Origin: a virus
Reading direction: 5' to 3' (one strand)
DNA length: 37,706 nt
IMG/VR virus record: IMGVR_UViG_3300025132_000112
Span: 1-37,706 of that record
In this document: piece after piece, positions 14,307 to 22,357 of the stretch
How the letters are laid out: the number at the start of each line of letters is the position of its first letter
Numbering within the stretch: the first letter of the stretch is position 1
Program-made: the position numbers and the translations under genes
Notes under the pieces: model-generated
Seen by the model: the letters and a program-made list of their open reading frames with translations, nothing else
What the model was told of the DNA's origin: nothing
Database searches by the model: none

Positions 14307-15329
14307 TTGGCAAAGGTTCATACAGACAAAGAGTTTGATGACCTTATGGCGGCTGCTTTCGAGGAAAGCGTCGTTCCATACATTGAGGCGGTCGCATCGA
14401 CTATTGAAGGAAGGGCAGATGGCCGAGCCTGGCACGACTTCGAGCTTGTCACGGCTCGTGCTATTCTGCTTTCCTACCTGTTGGGCTTGTCTCAGGTCAT
14501 TGAAGACGCTGAAATAGCCGGTGCTGATTTCTTCTCCGACAAGGCGACTTATGCCAAGGAAGATTGGCCGATGGAGGTTGGATTCGAGGAGTTCTCTCCT
14601 GAGCCGTTCCAGGAGGCGATTGACCTGTTTGAAGATCGCATTCCTCTGTTGTCTCGCAACGTCGGTCCCATTTCTGATATCGCCCGCCAGCAAGCTGCAG
14701 AGATTGCGATGGCTGAACGCATGGGAGTGGTCGCCAAGCTCGATGCTCAAACCAACGCCATATCTCAATCAATGGGCGAAGGATTTTGGGTCACTGGCAT
14801 AGACGATGAAAATGTCCTTCTTGATCTGAAAAAAGTTCTTGCCCAGTCTATGCGCGGCGTTATGCCAGATGATCGGTTGACGCTTCCTGACTTTTTGAGC
14901 ATGGAATGGCTTGAAAAGTCTCCCGTTCTTACTGCAAATCGGCTTGAAACCATTTACCGGACAAACCTGCAAAGTGCCTTCAATGAAGGACATATGGCAT
15001 CAATGCGGTCTCCGGAAGTCAAAGCCGTAGCACCGCTCGTCAAGATCAATGAGATAACGGACTCTAGATCCCGCGACCACCACGCAGCCATGAATGGGTA
15101 CATCAATACGGTCGAGTACATTGATCGCATGCAACTCAGACCCCCAAATGGCTTTAATTGCAGGGGTGATGTGATTGTCGTATCTTGGACTGAGGCAGAA
15201 CGTCTTGGCTTGGTCGGCGATGACGGGGAAATCGACTGGCGGGCTCTTGAGCGATACAACGGCGATCGCCAGGGCTACATAGATCGCGGGGAATACCCCG
15301 ACCCAGGGTTCACAAGCAGGGTGGCATAA
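14307..15329 (+). CDS. Mu F-like head morphogenesis protein, 340 aa
   Basis: MuF-family minor head proteins assemble with the portal. The signature is in the C-terminal third: RLETIYRTNLQSAFNEGHM, then VKINEITDSRSRDHHAAMNG, then LRPPNGFNCRGDVIVVS with the Cys. The N-terminal 200 residues are helical and less conserved. The start is TTG at 14307, with AAGGA eight bases upstream and only three bases after the previous stop. No effector domain is fused to it, unlike many MuF proteins. Confidence 0.82.
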   Translation: MAKVHTDKEFDDLMAAAFEESVVPYIEAVASTIEGRADGRAWHDFELVTARAILLSYLLGLSQVIEDAEIAGADFFSDKATYAKEDWPMEVGFEEFSPEPFQEAIDLFEDRIPLLSRNVGPISDIARQQAAEIAMAERMGVVAKLDAQTNAISQSMGEGFWVTGIDDENVLLDLKKVLAQSMRGVMPDDRLTLPDFLSMEWLEKSPVLTANRLETIYRTNLQSAFNEGHMASMRSPEVKAVAPLVKINEITDSRSRDHHAAMNGYINTVEYIDRMQLRPPNGFNCRGDVIVVSWTEAERLGLVGDDGEIDWRALERYNGDRQGYIDRGEYPDPGFTSRVA

Positions 15330-15331
15330 GC

Positions 15332-15535
15332 ATGGTTGGCAGACAACTCACGGCTCAAGAGGTTTCATCGCGTTTGAGAGTGTGCGATGAGACGGTTTAT
15401 AGGCTCCTCAAGCGTGGTGAATTGAAGGGATACAAGGTTGGACTGCAATGGAGAGTTGACGAAGAACAACTGCAAAAGTTCATTACGAGGACCAGAAGCA
15501 ACCGACACGGCACGACAACGGTAGGTATTTCGTAA
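15332..15535 (+). CDS. excisionase-type HTH (HTH_17) DNA-binding protein, 67 aa
   Basis: The sequence LTAQEVSSRLRVCDETVYRLLKRGELKGYKVG then W-VDEEQLQKFI is a typical helix-turn-helix of the excisionase/MerR-like HTH_17 family (residues 6-50), which binds DNA. The ATG at 15332 lies directly after the MuF stop, with AGGGTGG upstream. It stands in the middle of the head operon, between MuF and protease genes, so it is probably a cargo gene or a late-gene regulator. No integrase is present for it to serve. Confidence 0.75.
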   Translation: MVGRQLTAQEVSSRLRVCDETVYRLLKRGELKGYKVGLQWRVDEEQLQKFITRTRSNRHGTTTVGIS

Positions 15536-15553
15536 GAAAGTCACATAATCTCA

Positions 15554-16885
15554 ATGACAATAGCCGAAAGATTTAGTATGAACACGAGTATGGCGACCGA
15601 ACAGGTTACAACTATGCCGTCTCATCAAGTATCCGAAAACGGGGATAAGGTCACGATCCACGACCTCGAACTATTTGTAGGCCACATCCCTGGCTTCGAT
15701 GCGGATGATTCTGGTATGGACGATTTGGACGATGAGGCTATCGAGAATATCATTTCTCGCACCAAAGCCCACATGAGCGCGGGAAGCAACCCGAAGCTGG
15801 TTATGCTCCACCAGGAGGAAGGCAAAGATTGCCCTCCCGAAGCTCTTGGCGATATCGTCAACATTGGCCGCAAGGATATCTACATCAATACGGGCGATGG
15901 GGAGAATTACAGCGGACCTGGTATCGTTGGTGATGTTGTAATGTCGAAGCACGACTTCGAGCAATACATTTCCTCCAACCGTTTCCCGCGCCGATCTGCC
16001 GAGATTTGGAAAGACGGCCACATGAGCGAGGTCGCTTTGCTTGGCCGGGAAACGCCAGCCCGTCCCCTACGAGATACACGGTTCGCCAAGACTGGCGAAA
16101 AATCAACGTATACCCGCCCTGTTACCTTTGCAGAGGTTGCTCCAGGTGGGTCTAACACTTTTGTCCCCGGTATGGCGGACTGTGAAAAGAAGGAACATGA
16201 CATGCCTGAAGAAAATGACGGTCGCATGACGATCGAGCATGACGGTGATGACAAGGATCTCATCGCCAAGCTTCGTGCTGAGAATGACACCCTTCGTGAA
16301 GACCTGGAGCAGCTCAAAATGCAGCTCAATGGCGATGACGAAGAGGACGAAGAAATGCTGATGGGAATGGATGAGGACGAAGAAATGGAAGCCTCAGAAG
16401 CCCATTATGACGAGAACGGTGAAGACGAAGACGAAGAGGACAAGGCAATGTTCTCACGCATTCGTCGCACCAAGAACGGCAAGGAAGTCGTTGCTCGTTT
16501 CAAGAAGCTCAAGAGCCAGCGAAACGCATACCGCAAGGTAGCGCGTGGCCTGGGCATGAAGCTCCGCAAGGCCAAGTTCTCCAAGGAACTGGACGCTTTG
16601 CAGGCTGCTGGCTACCGAGTCCGAGGGCATCGCAATCACATGATGAACGAACTGCTCGCCACCAAGGACGTTGAGGCTAAGCTCAAGTTCTGGCGTGCAA
16701 CCCTCAAGAAGAACCCGATTGGCAAGCGTTTGAATATGACAAATGCTCGAGTCAACGGCAAATCTGAGTATTCATCAGCAGATCGTAAAGCGGCATCCGA
16801 CCGCGCTGTAGTCCGTATGACAAAAGAAAACCTGGATTCGGATAAGTTCCAGCAGGTCTTTGAACAAGAATTGAAGTCCGGCTGA
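15554..16885 (+). CDS. probable prohead protease fused to scaffold, 443 aa
   Basis: The N-terminal part (about 35-180) resembles Mu-like or I-like phage protease regions: LVMLHQEEGKDCPPEALG, VVMSKHDFEQYISSNRFPRRSAEIW and VALLGRETPARP. A catalytic triad cannot be assigned by eye. Residues 193-205 read AEVAPGGSNTFVP, almost the N-terminus of the major capsid protein. After residue 235 come a coiled coil (LRAENDTLREDLEQLKMQL), a very acidic run (about 265-300) and a basic C-terminal half, typical of scaffolding. The position before the decoration and capsid genes fits. The start is uncertain: 15554 is used, while ATG 15578 has AAAG in better register. Confidence 0.65.
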   Translation: MTIAERFSMNTSMATEQVTTMPSHQVSENGDKVTIHDLELFVGHIPGFDADDSGMDDLDDEAIENIISRTKAHMSAGSNPKLVMLHQEEGKDCPPEALGDIVNIGRKDIYINTGDGENYSGPGIVGDVVMSKHDFEQYISSNRFPRRSAEIWKDGHMSEVALLGRETPARPLRDTRFAKTGEKSTYTRPVTFAEVAPGGSNTFVPGMADCEKKEHDMPEENDGRMTIEHDGDDKDLIAKLRAENDTLREDLEQLKMQLNGDDEEDEEMLMGMDEDEEMEASEAHYDENGEDEDEEDKAMFSRIRRTKNGKEVVARFKKLKSQRNAYRKVARGLGMKLRKAKFSKELDALQAAGYRVRGHRNHMMNELLATKDVEAKLKFWRATLKKNPIGKRLNMTNARVNGKSEYSSADRKAASDRAVVRMTKENLDSDKFQQVFEQELKSG

Positions 16886-16909
16886 TAGCCCGACACAGGA
16901 GACAAACTA

Positions 16910-17314
16910 ATGGCTAATCAACACACACCAAACCTTGTTGCAGTAGGGACCATTCGCCCTTATCGCGCAGTTGCACCAACCGGAAGCGCGGACAACGCTT
17001 GCGGCGAATCCAACGCAAACAATCTCAGCATGGGCGTTGTTTCAGGTGATACAAAGTCACACGACTCCGCTAATCACGCTGAAGCAAATGACCAGGTTTC
17101 TTTGCAAACCGGAAACGTGCTTCTGATTGAATGCGGCGGTTCTGTAACTCGCGGCAACGGTCTGAAGACTGACGCTGATGGCAAGGCTGTTGAAGCTGCA
17201 ACATCTGGCGCAACTCTCCAATACCACATTGGGGTTGCTTTGGAATCTGGAGCATCTGGCGCAATCATTCGTATGTTGTGGATGCCCCAGGCTATCCGAC
17301 CAGCACTTTCATAA
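16910..17314 (+). CDS. head decoration / capsid cement protein (DUF2190-like), 134 aa
   Basis: The C-terminal half (VLLIECGGSVTRGNGLKTD, then ADGKAVEAATSG and HIGVALESGASG) has the small beta-rich pattern of DUF2190 capsid cement proteins that coat the outer capsid surface. The length is typical. The start has AGGAGA about 8 bases upstream. It sits directly before the major capsid gene, the usual place. Two Cys are present, but no disulfide can be inferred. Confidence 0.72.
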   Translation: MANQHTPNLVAVGTIRPYRAVAPTGSADNACGESNANNLSMGVVSGDTKSHDSANHAEANDQVSLQTGNVLLIECGGSVTRGNGLKTDADGKAVEAATSGATLQYHIGVALESGASGAIIRMLWMPQAIRPALS

Positions 17315-17347
17315 TCTGACCCTTTCACTTTATAGAGGAATAAAACA

Positions 17348-18376
17348 ATGGCAGAAGTCGCACCCGGTGGCGGAAACACATTCGTCCCCACATTCTCAGA
17401 GGCGACGGGGCAGATTCAGGTTGAATTCACCCGTTCCCCTAATTCGTTCCCGGTAACTCAGTATTGCAAGCTGGTTCCAGTTTCCAAGAGTACGGGTTAC
17501 TACCTTTCAATCGACGAGGAAGAGTCAAGCCGACTCGTAAGCACAAACGACTTTGTTTGGCGTGACGGCAACGATGCTCCCGAAGGCGGTTCGGTAGATC
17601 ACGAGTTCACATCTTTCACCACTGAAAGATTTGCTCAACCTTTCACCCTTGGACACCGTTCGGTATCCAATGCTGATTGGGACATTGTTGCAGCACACGC
17701 ACGAATCGCAGCCTCCAAGGCTATGCGTCTTCGTTCCATGCGAGCAGCAACGACCCTGATTACTTCAGGTAACTGGCCTGCTCTGGCAACTTCAGCCTGT
17801 AGCCATGCTGACTTTGGTGGCGGCAAGCTGGACGCTTCGACTGGAACTAATTACTTCATCCAGAAGGCATTCAACGGCGTTGTTGAGCGAATCCTTAGCA
17901 ACACCGGCGAAGCCGTCAAGCCCAGTGACATCGTGGCAATCATGAGCGCGGACACCGCTCATCAGATCACGGAAACTGAAGAGTATCACACCTACTTCAA
18001 CGGTTCGCCTTTCGCGGCTGGATTCGTTAAGGGTGCTGGTGAGTTTGATGAGTATTCATTGCTCTCAAGCTTCTTCGGAATCGGTGGCATCGTTGTTGAC
18101 ACGACCACTAAGGTCACTAATCGCAAGGGTGCGACCACTGCTCGAAGCTCGATCTTCGAGGATGATATTGCATTCGTCAGTCGCCCAGGCGGCTTGATGG
18201 GAACAGAAGGCGTCCCCGATTTCTCAACTATTACTTGCATGGCTTATGAAGACATGACGGTTGAGACGATGGATGACACCTGGAACCGGCGTACCCGTGG
18301 TCGCGTTGTCGATGATTCGGCAATCGTTCTCACGGCTCCGCTTTCCGGCTTCCTCCTGACGGATTGCGTTGACTGA
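17348..18376 (+). CDS. major capsid protein, 342 aa
   Basis: The gene follows the decoration gene and is followed by head-completion genes. It has a typical size and mixed alpha/beta composition for an HK97-fold capsid protein. It opens MAEVAPGGGNTFVPTF, which recurs almost exactly inside the protease/scaffold protein. There is no delta-domain of usual length, which fits a separate scaffold. The start has AGAGGAAT before the ATG. A probable terminator follows at 18420-18459. The family was assigned from gene order and general features, not a single diagnostic motif. Confidence 0.78.
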   Translation: MAEVAPGGGNTFVPTFSEATGQIQVEFTRSPNSFPVTQYCKLVPVSKSTGYYLSIDEEESSRLVSTNDFVWRDGNDAPEGGSVDHEFTSFTTERFAQPFTLGHRSVSNADWDIVAAHARIAASKAMRLRSMRAATTLITSGNWPALATSACSHADFGGGKLDASTGTNYFIQKAFNGVVERILSNTGEAVKPSDIVAIMSADTAHQITETEEYHTYFNGSPFAAGFVKGAGEFDEYSLLSSFFGIGGIVVDTTTKVTNRKGATTARSSIFEDDIAFVSRPGGLMGTEGVPDFSTITCMAYEDMTVETMDDTWNRRTRGRVVDDSAIVLTAPLSGFLLTDCVD

Positions 18377-18419
18377 TTGGACTGACCTCCACAATCGGGC
18401 ATTAGCCCACCCCTTCACG

Positions 18420-18459
18420 GCGGGTAGGGGTCAGCAATGGCCTCTACCCGCTTTGGGTT
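18420..18459 (+). terminator. terminator-like hairpin after the major capsid gene
   Basis: GCGGGTAGGGG (18420-18430) and CCTCTACCCGC (18441-18451) form an 11-bp stem with one G-U pair and a 10-base loop, followed by TTTGGGTT. It could terminate in part and lower transcription into the tail genes, giving more capsid than connector mRNA. The T-run is short, so read-through is likely. Confidence 0.6.
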
Positions 18460-18472
18460 GGAGAAGTAATAA

Positions 18473-18970
18473 ATGGCACAAACCAAGTACGTGACAATCG
18501 CAGAACTGAAAGAATCGTTTGATACTCGCATGCTCGGCCAGTTGTGTTCCTACTCAGGCACTCCATCTGCGCTTGGCGACGAAACAAACGCGGTGGCGTT
18601 GAACGCTATCGAGAAGGCTTCTGGAGAAATCCAGTCTTATGCACTTCGAGGCGAGCGGTATACGTCTGAAAACCTAGACACGATTTACGCAGCAGATGAT
18701 TGGTCCCTGAAGGGGCTGTGTGCCACTCTGACGGTAAAGCATTTGTTTCGGGGTAAGGCTACTTCAGCTCCTCCGGACGTCCAGGCGATGATTGACGAGG
18801 CTACAGCGACCTGTGAGGCGTTGGGCAAAGGCGATCGTATATTCAACTTTGGAACTGTTGCTTCGGCGGGCAAGGCTGCTATTTCGTTGATAAGCAACGC
18901 CAACCGTGGCCGGATCAACATGGTGTCGGATTCTGAGTATTTCCCACCACGTCAGGACAGGGCGTACTAA
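18473..18970 (+). CDS. DUF1320-like head-completion / connector protein, 165 aa
   Basis: The N-terminus (YVTIAELKESFDTRMLGQL), the helical middle (ALNAIEKASGEIQSYALRGERY), the following helices and a charged tail match the pattern of DUF1320 (Mu gp36-like) connector proteins. These join head and tail. The start has GGAG nine bases upstream and lies just after the terminator-like hairpin. The stop overlaps the next start (TAATG). Confidence 0.68.
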   Translation: MAQTKYVTIAELKESFDTRMLGQLCSYSGTPSALGDETNAVALNAIEKASGEIQSYALRGERYTSENLDTIYAADDWSLKGLCATLTVKHLFRGKATSAPPDVQAMIDEATATCEALGKGDRIFNFGTVASAGKAAISLISNANRGRINMVSDSEYFPPRQDRAY

Positions 18971-19425
18971 TGGCGACCATCCGCATCAGAGCCGATGAGC
19001 TACCCAGGTTGAAGAGCATTCTCAAGAAGAAGGCTCTTGGTGCGTTGAACAATAACGAAGGTTTGAAAGGCATTCTTCGTTCCCAAGCTGTCAATCGAAT
19101 GCTGAACAAAGGCGATTCGACGCACAAATACCCCGAACTTTGGGTAACCGTAAACAACAAAACCAAAGATCGAAGGTTTGGAGGAATGCCATTGAACGAC
19201 ACTGGCAACCTCAGGACACGATTGACAGGTGATGTAGTTGTCAATTCAGACACGATTACTATGTCACTTAAAGACGGTGCGGGATACGGCGTGTACCACC
19301 AACACGGATTTACAACTAAAACCGGCGGAGAAGTGCCGCAACGCAAGATTTTTAACCTACCACCAGAGAACGTTCAAGAACTGAAACGTGCGATTGGTGA
19401 TGCAATAGCAAATGAGATAAGGTAG
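18970..19425 (+). CDS. virion morphogenesis protein (Mu gpG / phage tail S family), 151 aa
   Basis: The conserved pattern is PLNDTGNLRTRLTG, then YGVYHQHGFTT and VPQRKIFNLP, as in tail-completion proteins of the Mu gpG/P2 gpS family. The N-terminal basic helix fits too. Family members act at the head-tail joint. The start overlaps the previous stop. This gene supports a long-tailed phage. Confidence 0.75.
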   Translation: MATIRIRADELPRLKSILKKKALGALNNNEGLKGILRSQAVNRMLNKGDSTHKYPELWVTVNNKTKDRRFGGMPLNDTGNLRTRLTGDVVVNSDTITMSLKDGAGYGVYHQHGFTTKTGGEVPQRKIFNLPPENVQELKRAIGDAIANEIR

Positions 19426-19432
19426 AAACACC

Positions 19433-19954
19433 ATGGCAACCGCAATCAATATCGCTGGACCTACAAAACTATGTTTGGCACAAGCAGCAGAAACAAGCAC
19501 AAGCGCAATTACGGCTGAGCTTGGAATCACAGACAACAGTGACCTGATTAGCATTAGTTATGAAGAACTAATGGACCCGTATTTCTCGTCTGAAAAAGGC
19601 CGAGAACCGGCGGCCATGATCTACCAGGGCACTATTGCTACGATCTCGGCAACTCTCATCAAATGGGATGAAGCCATCGTTGATAATCTCAGAACAACCA
19701 TGCACTCAAACGCTACTGGCACTCTGGGAACAATCGGACAAGACCAGTTCGATGCAACTTTTCCTCATGTGCAGAATTTCCAAGTAAGAGTTCTTGCGAC
19801 AAGTAGCACAGGATTTACTGGTACTTCTTATCAATTCCTAAAGTGCTACGTTGACTCGATTCAAGAGACGAACTGGGGGAATGCCCCGAAGAAGCTGATC
19901 GTGTCATTCAAAGCCGTCAGGAATTCAAATGGTATTCTGTTCGTTGAATCGTAA
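19433..19954 (+). CDS. probable tail tube protein, 173 aa
   Basis: This Thr/Ser-rich, beta-rich protein has no membrane segment. It lies between the gpG-like completion gene and the frameshifted chaperone gene, where major tail tube genes usually are. The end (KKLIVSFKAVRNSNGILF) resembles the final strands of tube proteins. No firm family signature is visible. Confidence 0.5.
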   Translation: MATAINIAGPTKLCLAQAAETSTSAITAELGITDNSDLISISYEELMDPYFSSEKGREPAAMIYQGTIATISATLIKWDEAIVDNLRTTMHSNATGTLGTIGQDQFDATFPHVQNFQVRVLATSSTGFTGTSYQFLKCYVDSIQETNWGNAPKKLIVSFKAVRNSNGILFVES

Positions 19955-19981
19955 TTCATAAACCTTTGAAGGAGGTGGCTG

Positions 19982-20254
19982 ATGCCAATTATTAACACGG
20001 AGAACGATGACCATACCTTTGAGGTTCAGGTCAAAGACAAATGCACGGTGTATGTGGACGCCTTTGAGTTGTCTGGAAAGATTATGGAAGCTGGACTTCA
20101 AGAGGGCGAGAATCCCACTATCTCGCAAATAGACGAGATTATGAGAGACATTTCTTGGACACCCGAAGGCGATAGCCTGGATGAGGTGACCAAATACGAG
20201 TTGTTTGCAGTTGCCTCCAAAGCAATCATGAGGATGGAACAACTGGGAAACTGA
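19982..20254 (+). CDS. tail assembly chaperone, short form (G-like), 90 aa
   Basis: An acidic helical protein with a strong AAGGAGG before the ATG. It precedes the tape-measure region and ends in CTG GGA AAC TGA, so its last two sense codons are a GGGAAAC slippery heptamer. This is the arrangement of the lambda G/GT chaperones that fold the tape measure. The function is assigned from this arrangement and position, not from sequence similarity. Confidence 0.68.
   Translation: MPIINTENDDHTFEVQVKDKCTVYVDAFELSGKIMEAGLQEGENPTISQIDEIMRDISWTPEGDSLDEVTKYELFAVASKAIMRMEQLGN
20245..20251 (+). promoter_or_regulatory. programmed -1 ribosomal frameshift site GGGAAAC
   Basis: The heptamer is in the X XXY YYZ phase (G GGA AAC) immediately before the UGA at 20252-20254. 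After a one-base slip, reading continues CTG ACA CTG in a frame that stays open to 20526. The lambda site is GGGAAAG, one base different. Confidence 0.72.
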
Positions 20255-20526
20255 CACTGCCATACGCTAAGTTCGTCCGAACGTATGGTTACAAGCCAAA
20301 GGTGAGAGGCTTATCTGAGGGCGAAGTAGACATTGGACTGCTCGCATGTATGAACAAGATAAACGCTTCCGAGATACTCATGTCCGCACAGGGCATTGGT
20401 GCGGCATTGGACGGCGAATCGTATTTATCTGTTCTCCAGGCAGCAGGGGCATCAGACAAACAACTGCAATCAGCAGAATTGCAGATAATCAGAAGTAAGA
20501 ACGCAAGCGCGTCTAGGAGCATGTAA
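20251..20526 (+). CDS. tail assembly chaperone, frameshift extension (T-like part of GT)
   Basis: This is the -1 frame entered from the heptamer at 20245. The fused product would be about 181 residues: 90 from 19982 and 91 from here. The only start-like codon near the beginning is GTG 20302, which has no ribosome site, so separate translation is unlikely. The extension is helical and Ala/Ser-rich (ILMSAQGIGAALDGES; LQAAGASDKQLQSAELQI). The downstream structural gene begins at its stop (TAATG). Confidence 0.65.
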   Translation: MTLPYAKFVRTYGYKPKVRGLSEGEVDIGLLACMNKINASEILMSAQGIGAALDGESYLSVLQAAGASDKQLQSAELQIIRSKNASASRSM

Positions 20527-21896
20527 TGGCAGTCACACTAACCGGGTCAAATGGCCTGTTTACCAGATTGGGTAAGTTGTTCCAAGTTGCGGTGCAGATC
20601 AAAACCGCACAAGGCACAATCGCAACCGAAATCCAAGATGCTCTAAACGAGTTTGATGTGGGCGACAACGACCATGCCCTGGCGTTGACTGGGATCAAGA
20701 AACAAGCTCAGTTGTCTATGGCAGCGGTGTATTCAAATATCCGCTCTGTAGCACATAAGACATTGATTGAAATGGTGGACGATGATGACCCGTTGCCGTC
20801 AAAAGACATCAATTCAGCATTGGACCGTTTGATTAAGCAGATGGAAGACGCTAGTGCTTCAATCAATGCTTCCTCCTACGGCGCGCCCGATTCGGCTCAT
20901 TCAGGCAACACTGGAAGCGGTACTATTCTTGCATCAACAACAGCGTTGAGCAAAAGAACCGCAAACATTCGAGCTGAGTCCCTGGTCCTTACTTGCACTA
21001 AGGATTCTCAGGTTTCTGGCACTGCTGGACGAGAAACTTTTTCCATCAGGGGCGAAATGCCGATTACGGATATTCGAGATCCAGATTGGCCAGGCGGATC
21101 AGGGGCAAGCCATACCATAGTTGTTACAGATCCTTCGGTAGACGCTTCTTCTCAAACAAGCAAAAACCTGCTTACTAACTCTGCATTCAATTCGTTTAGC
21201 ACAAACACGCCTTCCAACTGGACTATTGCTACAGGGACGGCGGGGACTCACGTTTCTAAGAACACAACATCCGCTAAGATTTTCCAAGGCGACGCAAGCT
21301 TGCAGATTACAGGAGATGGGTCAAACTTGACTAAGTTGACTCAATCACTGAATACTGCTGGTGGAACCGCCGGAAAACTTTTGCCGGATACTGTGTACAT
21401 TTTGACGTACAAGTATTACCTTGATTCTGGCGTTGCTGCTGGCGTTCTCAAGATCAGTATTGAAGATGCAGGCGGAACAGAAGTAACTAACAACGGACTT
21501 ACCGCTTCTTCAACTATTAGTTTGGGTGCAGCAGCGGACAGTCAATGGGTTACGTCTTCTACGTTCTTCAAGACTCCAGAAGCATTGACTACTAACGGTC
21601 CTTACCAGCTCACTCTTGAGCTTACTACTGCAATGACAAACACCAAAAACGTTTACATTGACCAGTTGTGCGTGGCAAAACCGTTGCAAGTTGGTAGAGG
21701 CGGGCCATATGTAGCAATCCTTCGAGGGGCTACTGATTTCGTCAAAGACGATCAGTTTGTTATTGCGGTTGCTAAGAGCAGCACTGGGACTATGCAGGAA
21801 AACTTTGACAAGTTCTTCGATATGTATGGTCGTGGCAAACAACTTCCAGAACACACTAGCGGTAGCGAAACCATCGCAGATAGTCTGATCGCCTAA
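20526..21896 (+). CDS. tail structural protein with a carbohydrate-binding-module-like insert, 456 aa
   Basis: The N-terminal 110 residues are helical. The middle (about 210-395) has the pattern of a CBM_4_9-like jelly-roll: NLLTNSAFNSFS, NWTIATGTAGTHVS, FQGDASLQITGDGS, then LPDTVYILTYKYYLDSG and NVYIDQLCVAKP. Such domains bind sugars or decorate tails. The C-terminal about 60 residues return to a conserved-looking helical segment. The flanks may be one ancestral tail protein with an inserted domain. The start overlaps the previous stop. Confidence 0.6.
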   Translation: MAVTLTGSNGLFTRLGKLFQVAVQIKTAQGTIATEIQDALNEFDVGDNDHALALTGIKKQAQLSMAAVYSNIRSVAHKTLIEMVDDDDPLPSKDINSALDRLIKQMEDASASINASSYGAPDSAHSGNTGSGTILASTTALSKRTANIRAESLVLTCTKDSQVSGTAGRETFSIRGEMPITDIRDPDWPGGSGASHTIVVTDPSVDASSQTSKNLLTNSAFNSFSTNTPSNWTIATGTAGTHVSKNTTSAKIFQGDASLQITGDGSNLTKLTQSLNTAGGTAGKLLPDTVYILTYKYYLDSGVAAGVLKISIEDAGGTEVTNNGLTASSTISLGAAADSQWVTSSTFFKTPEALTTNGPYQLTLELTTAMTNTKNVYIDQLCVAKPLQVGRGGPYVAILRGATDFVKDDQFVIAVAKSSTGTMQENFDKFFDMYGRGKQLPEHTSGSETIADSLIA

Positions 21897-22357
21897 TGAG
21901 TACAACGCCTGACAAGATGTATCAAGCTCTCTTGACGAAAGCCAAGGCAGTTGTCAGCCTGGTTCACGATGATTTTATCTACATCTCACACGAGCCTGTG
22001 TTCACTCAGGAGGACGATCAATACATCCAGATCGTTCCGGGCGTTCCGACTGCTGTAACGCCTCAGGCGGGCTACTACTTGATCCAGGAGGAGTTTGAGG
22101 TGGCAGTGTGGAGCCGTTTGTACTTGGATCAAGGAAACAGGTCTACGGAGAAGTTTGCCAATCTGACTTATGGCGTTCTTAAGTTGATGACCGAAATCCG
22201 TTCTGGTCTAGTCAATCACATATTGTCTTACGATGGCAGTGACAAAGCTTCGATTCCAATTACGTTTGAGCGTGGCAGCAGGTTGTTTGAGTCTCCTGAG
22301 CAGCCAGGGTGGTGCTACATGGCCGATACCTACAAGTTTGGATATGAGATTGCCTGA
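21896..22357 (+). CDS. tail-associated protein, possible tail terminator, 153 aa
   Basis: A soluble alpha/beta protein of the length usual for tail terminators or minor tail proteins, with QYIQIVPGVPTAVTP and a strand-rich EEFEVAVWSRLYLD segment. No family is certain. It is coupled by overlap to both neighbours (ATGA at 21896-21899, ATG at its own stop). It lies between tail genes and the tape measure. Confidence 0.45.
   Translation: MSTTPDKMYQALLTKAKAVVSLVHDDFIYISHEPVFTQEDDQYIQIVPGVPTAVTPQAGYYLIQEEFEVAVWSRLYLDQGNRSTEKFANLTYGVLKLMTEIRSGLVNHILSYDGSDKASIPITFERGSRLFESPEQPGWCYMADTYKFGYEIA

Noticed and set aside
13806-14768. Long open frame on the minus strand (320 codons)
   Set aside because: It lies antisense to the acidic protein, the membrane protein and the MuF gene, all of which have ribosome sites and coupling. 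The product has no recognisable motif.
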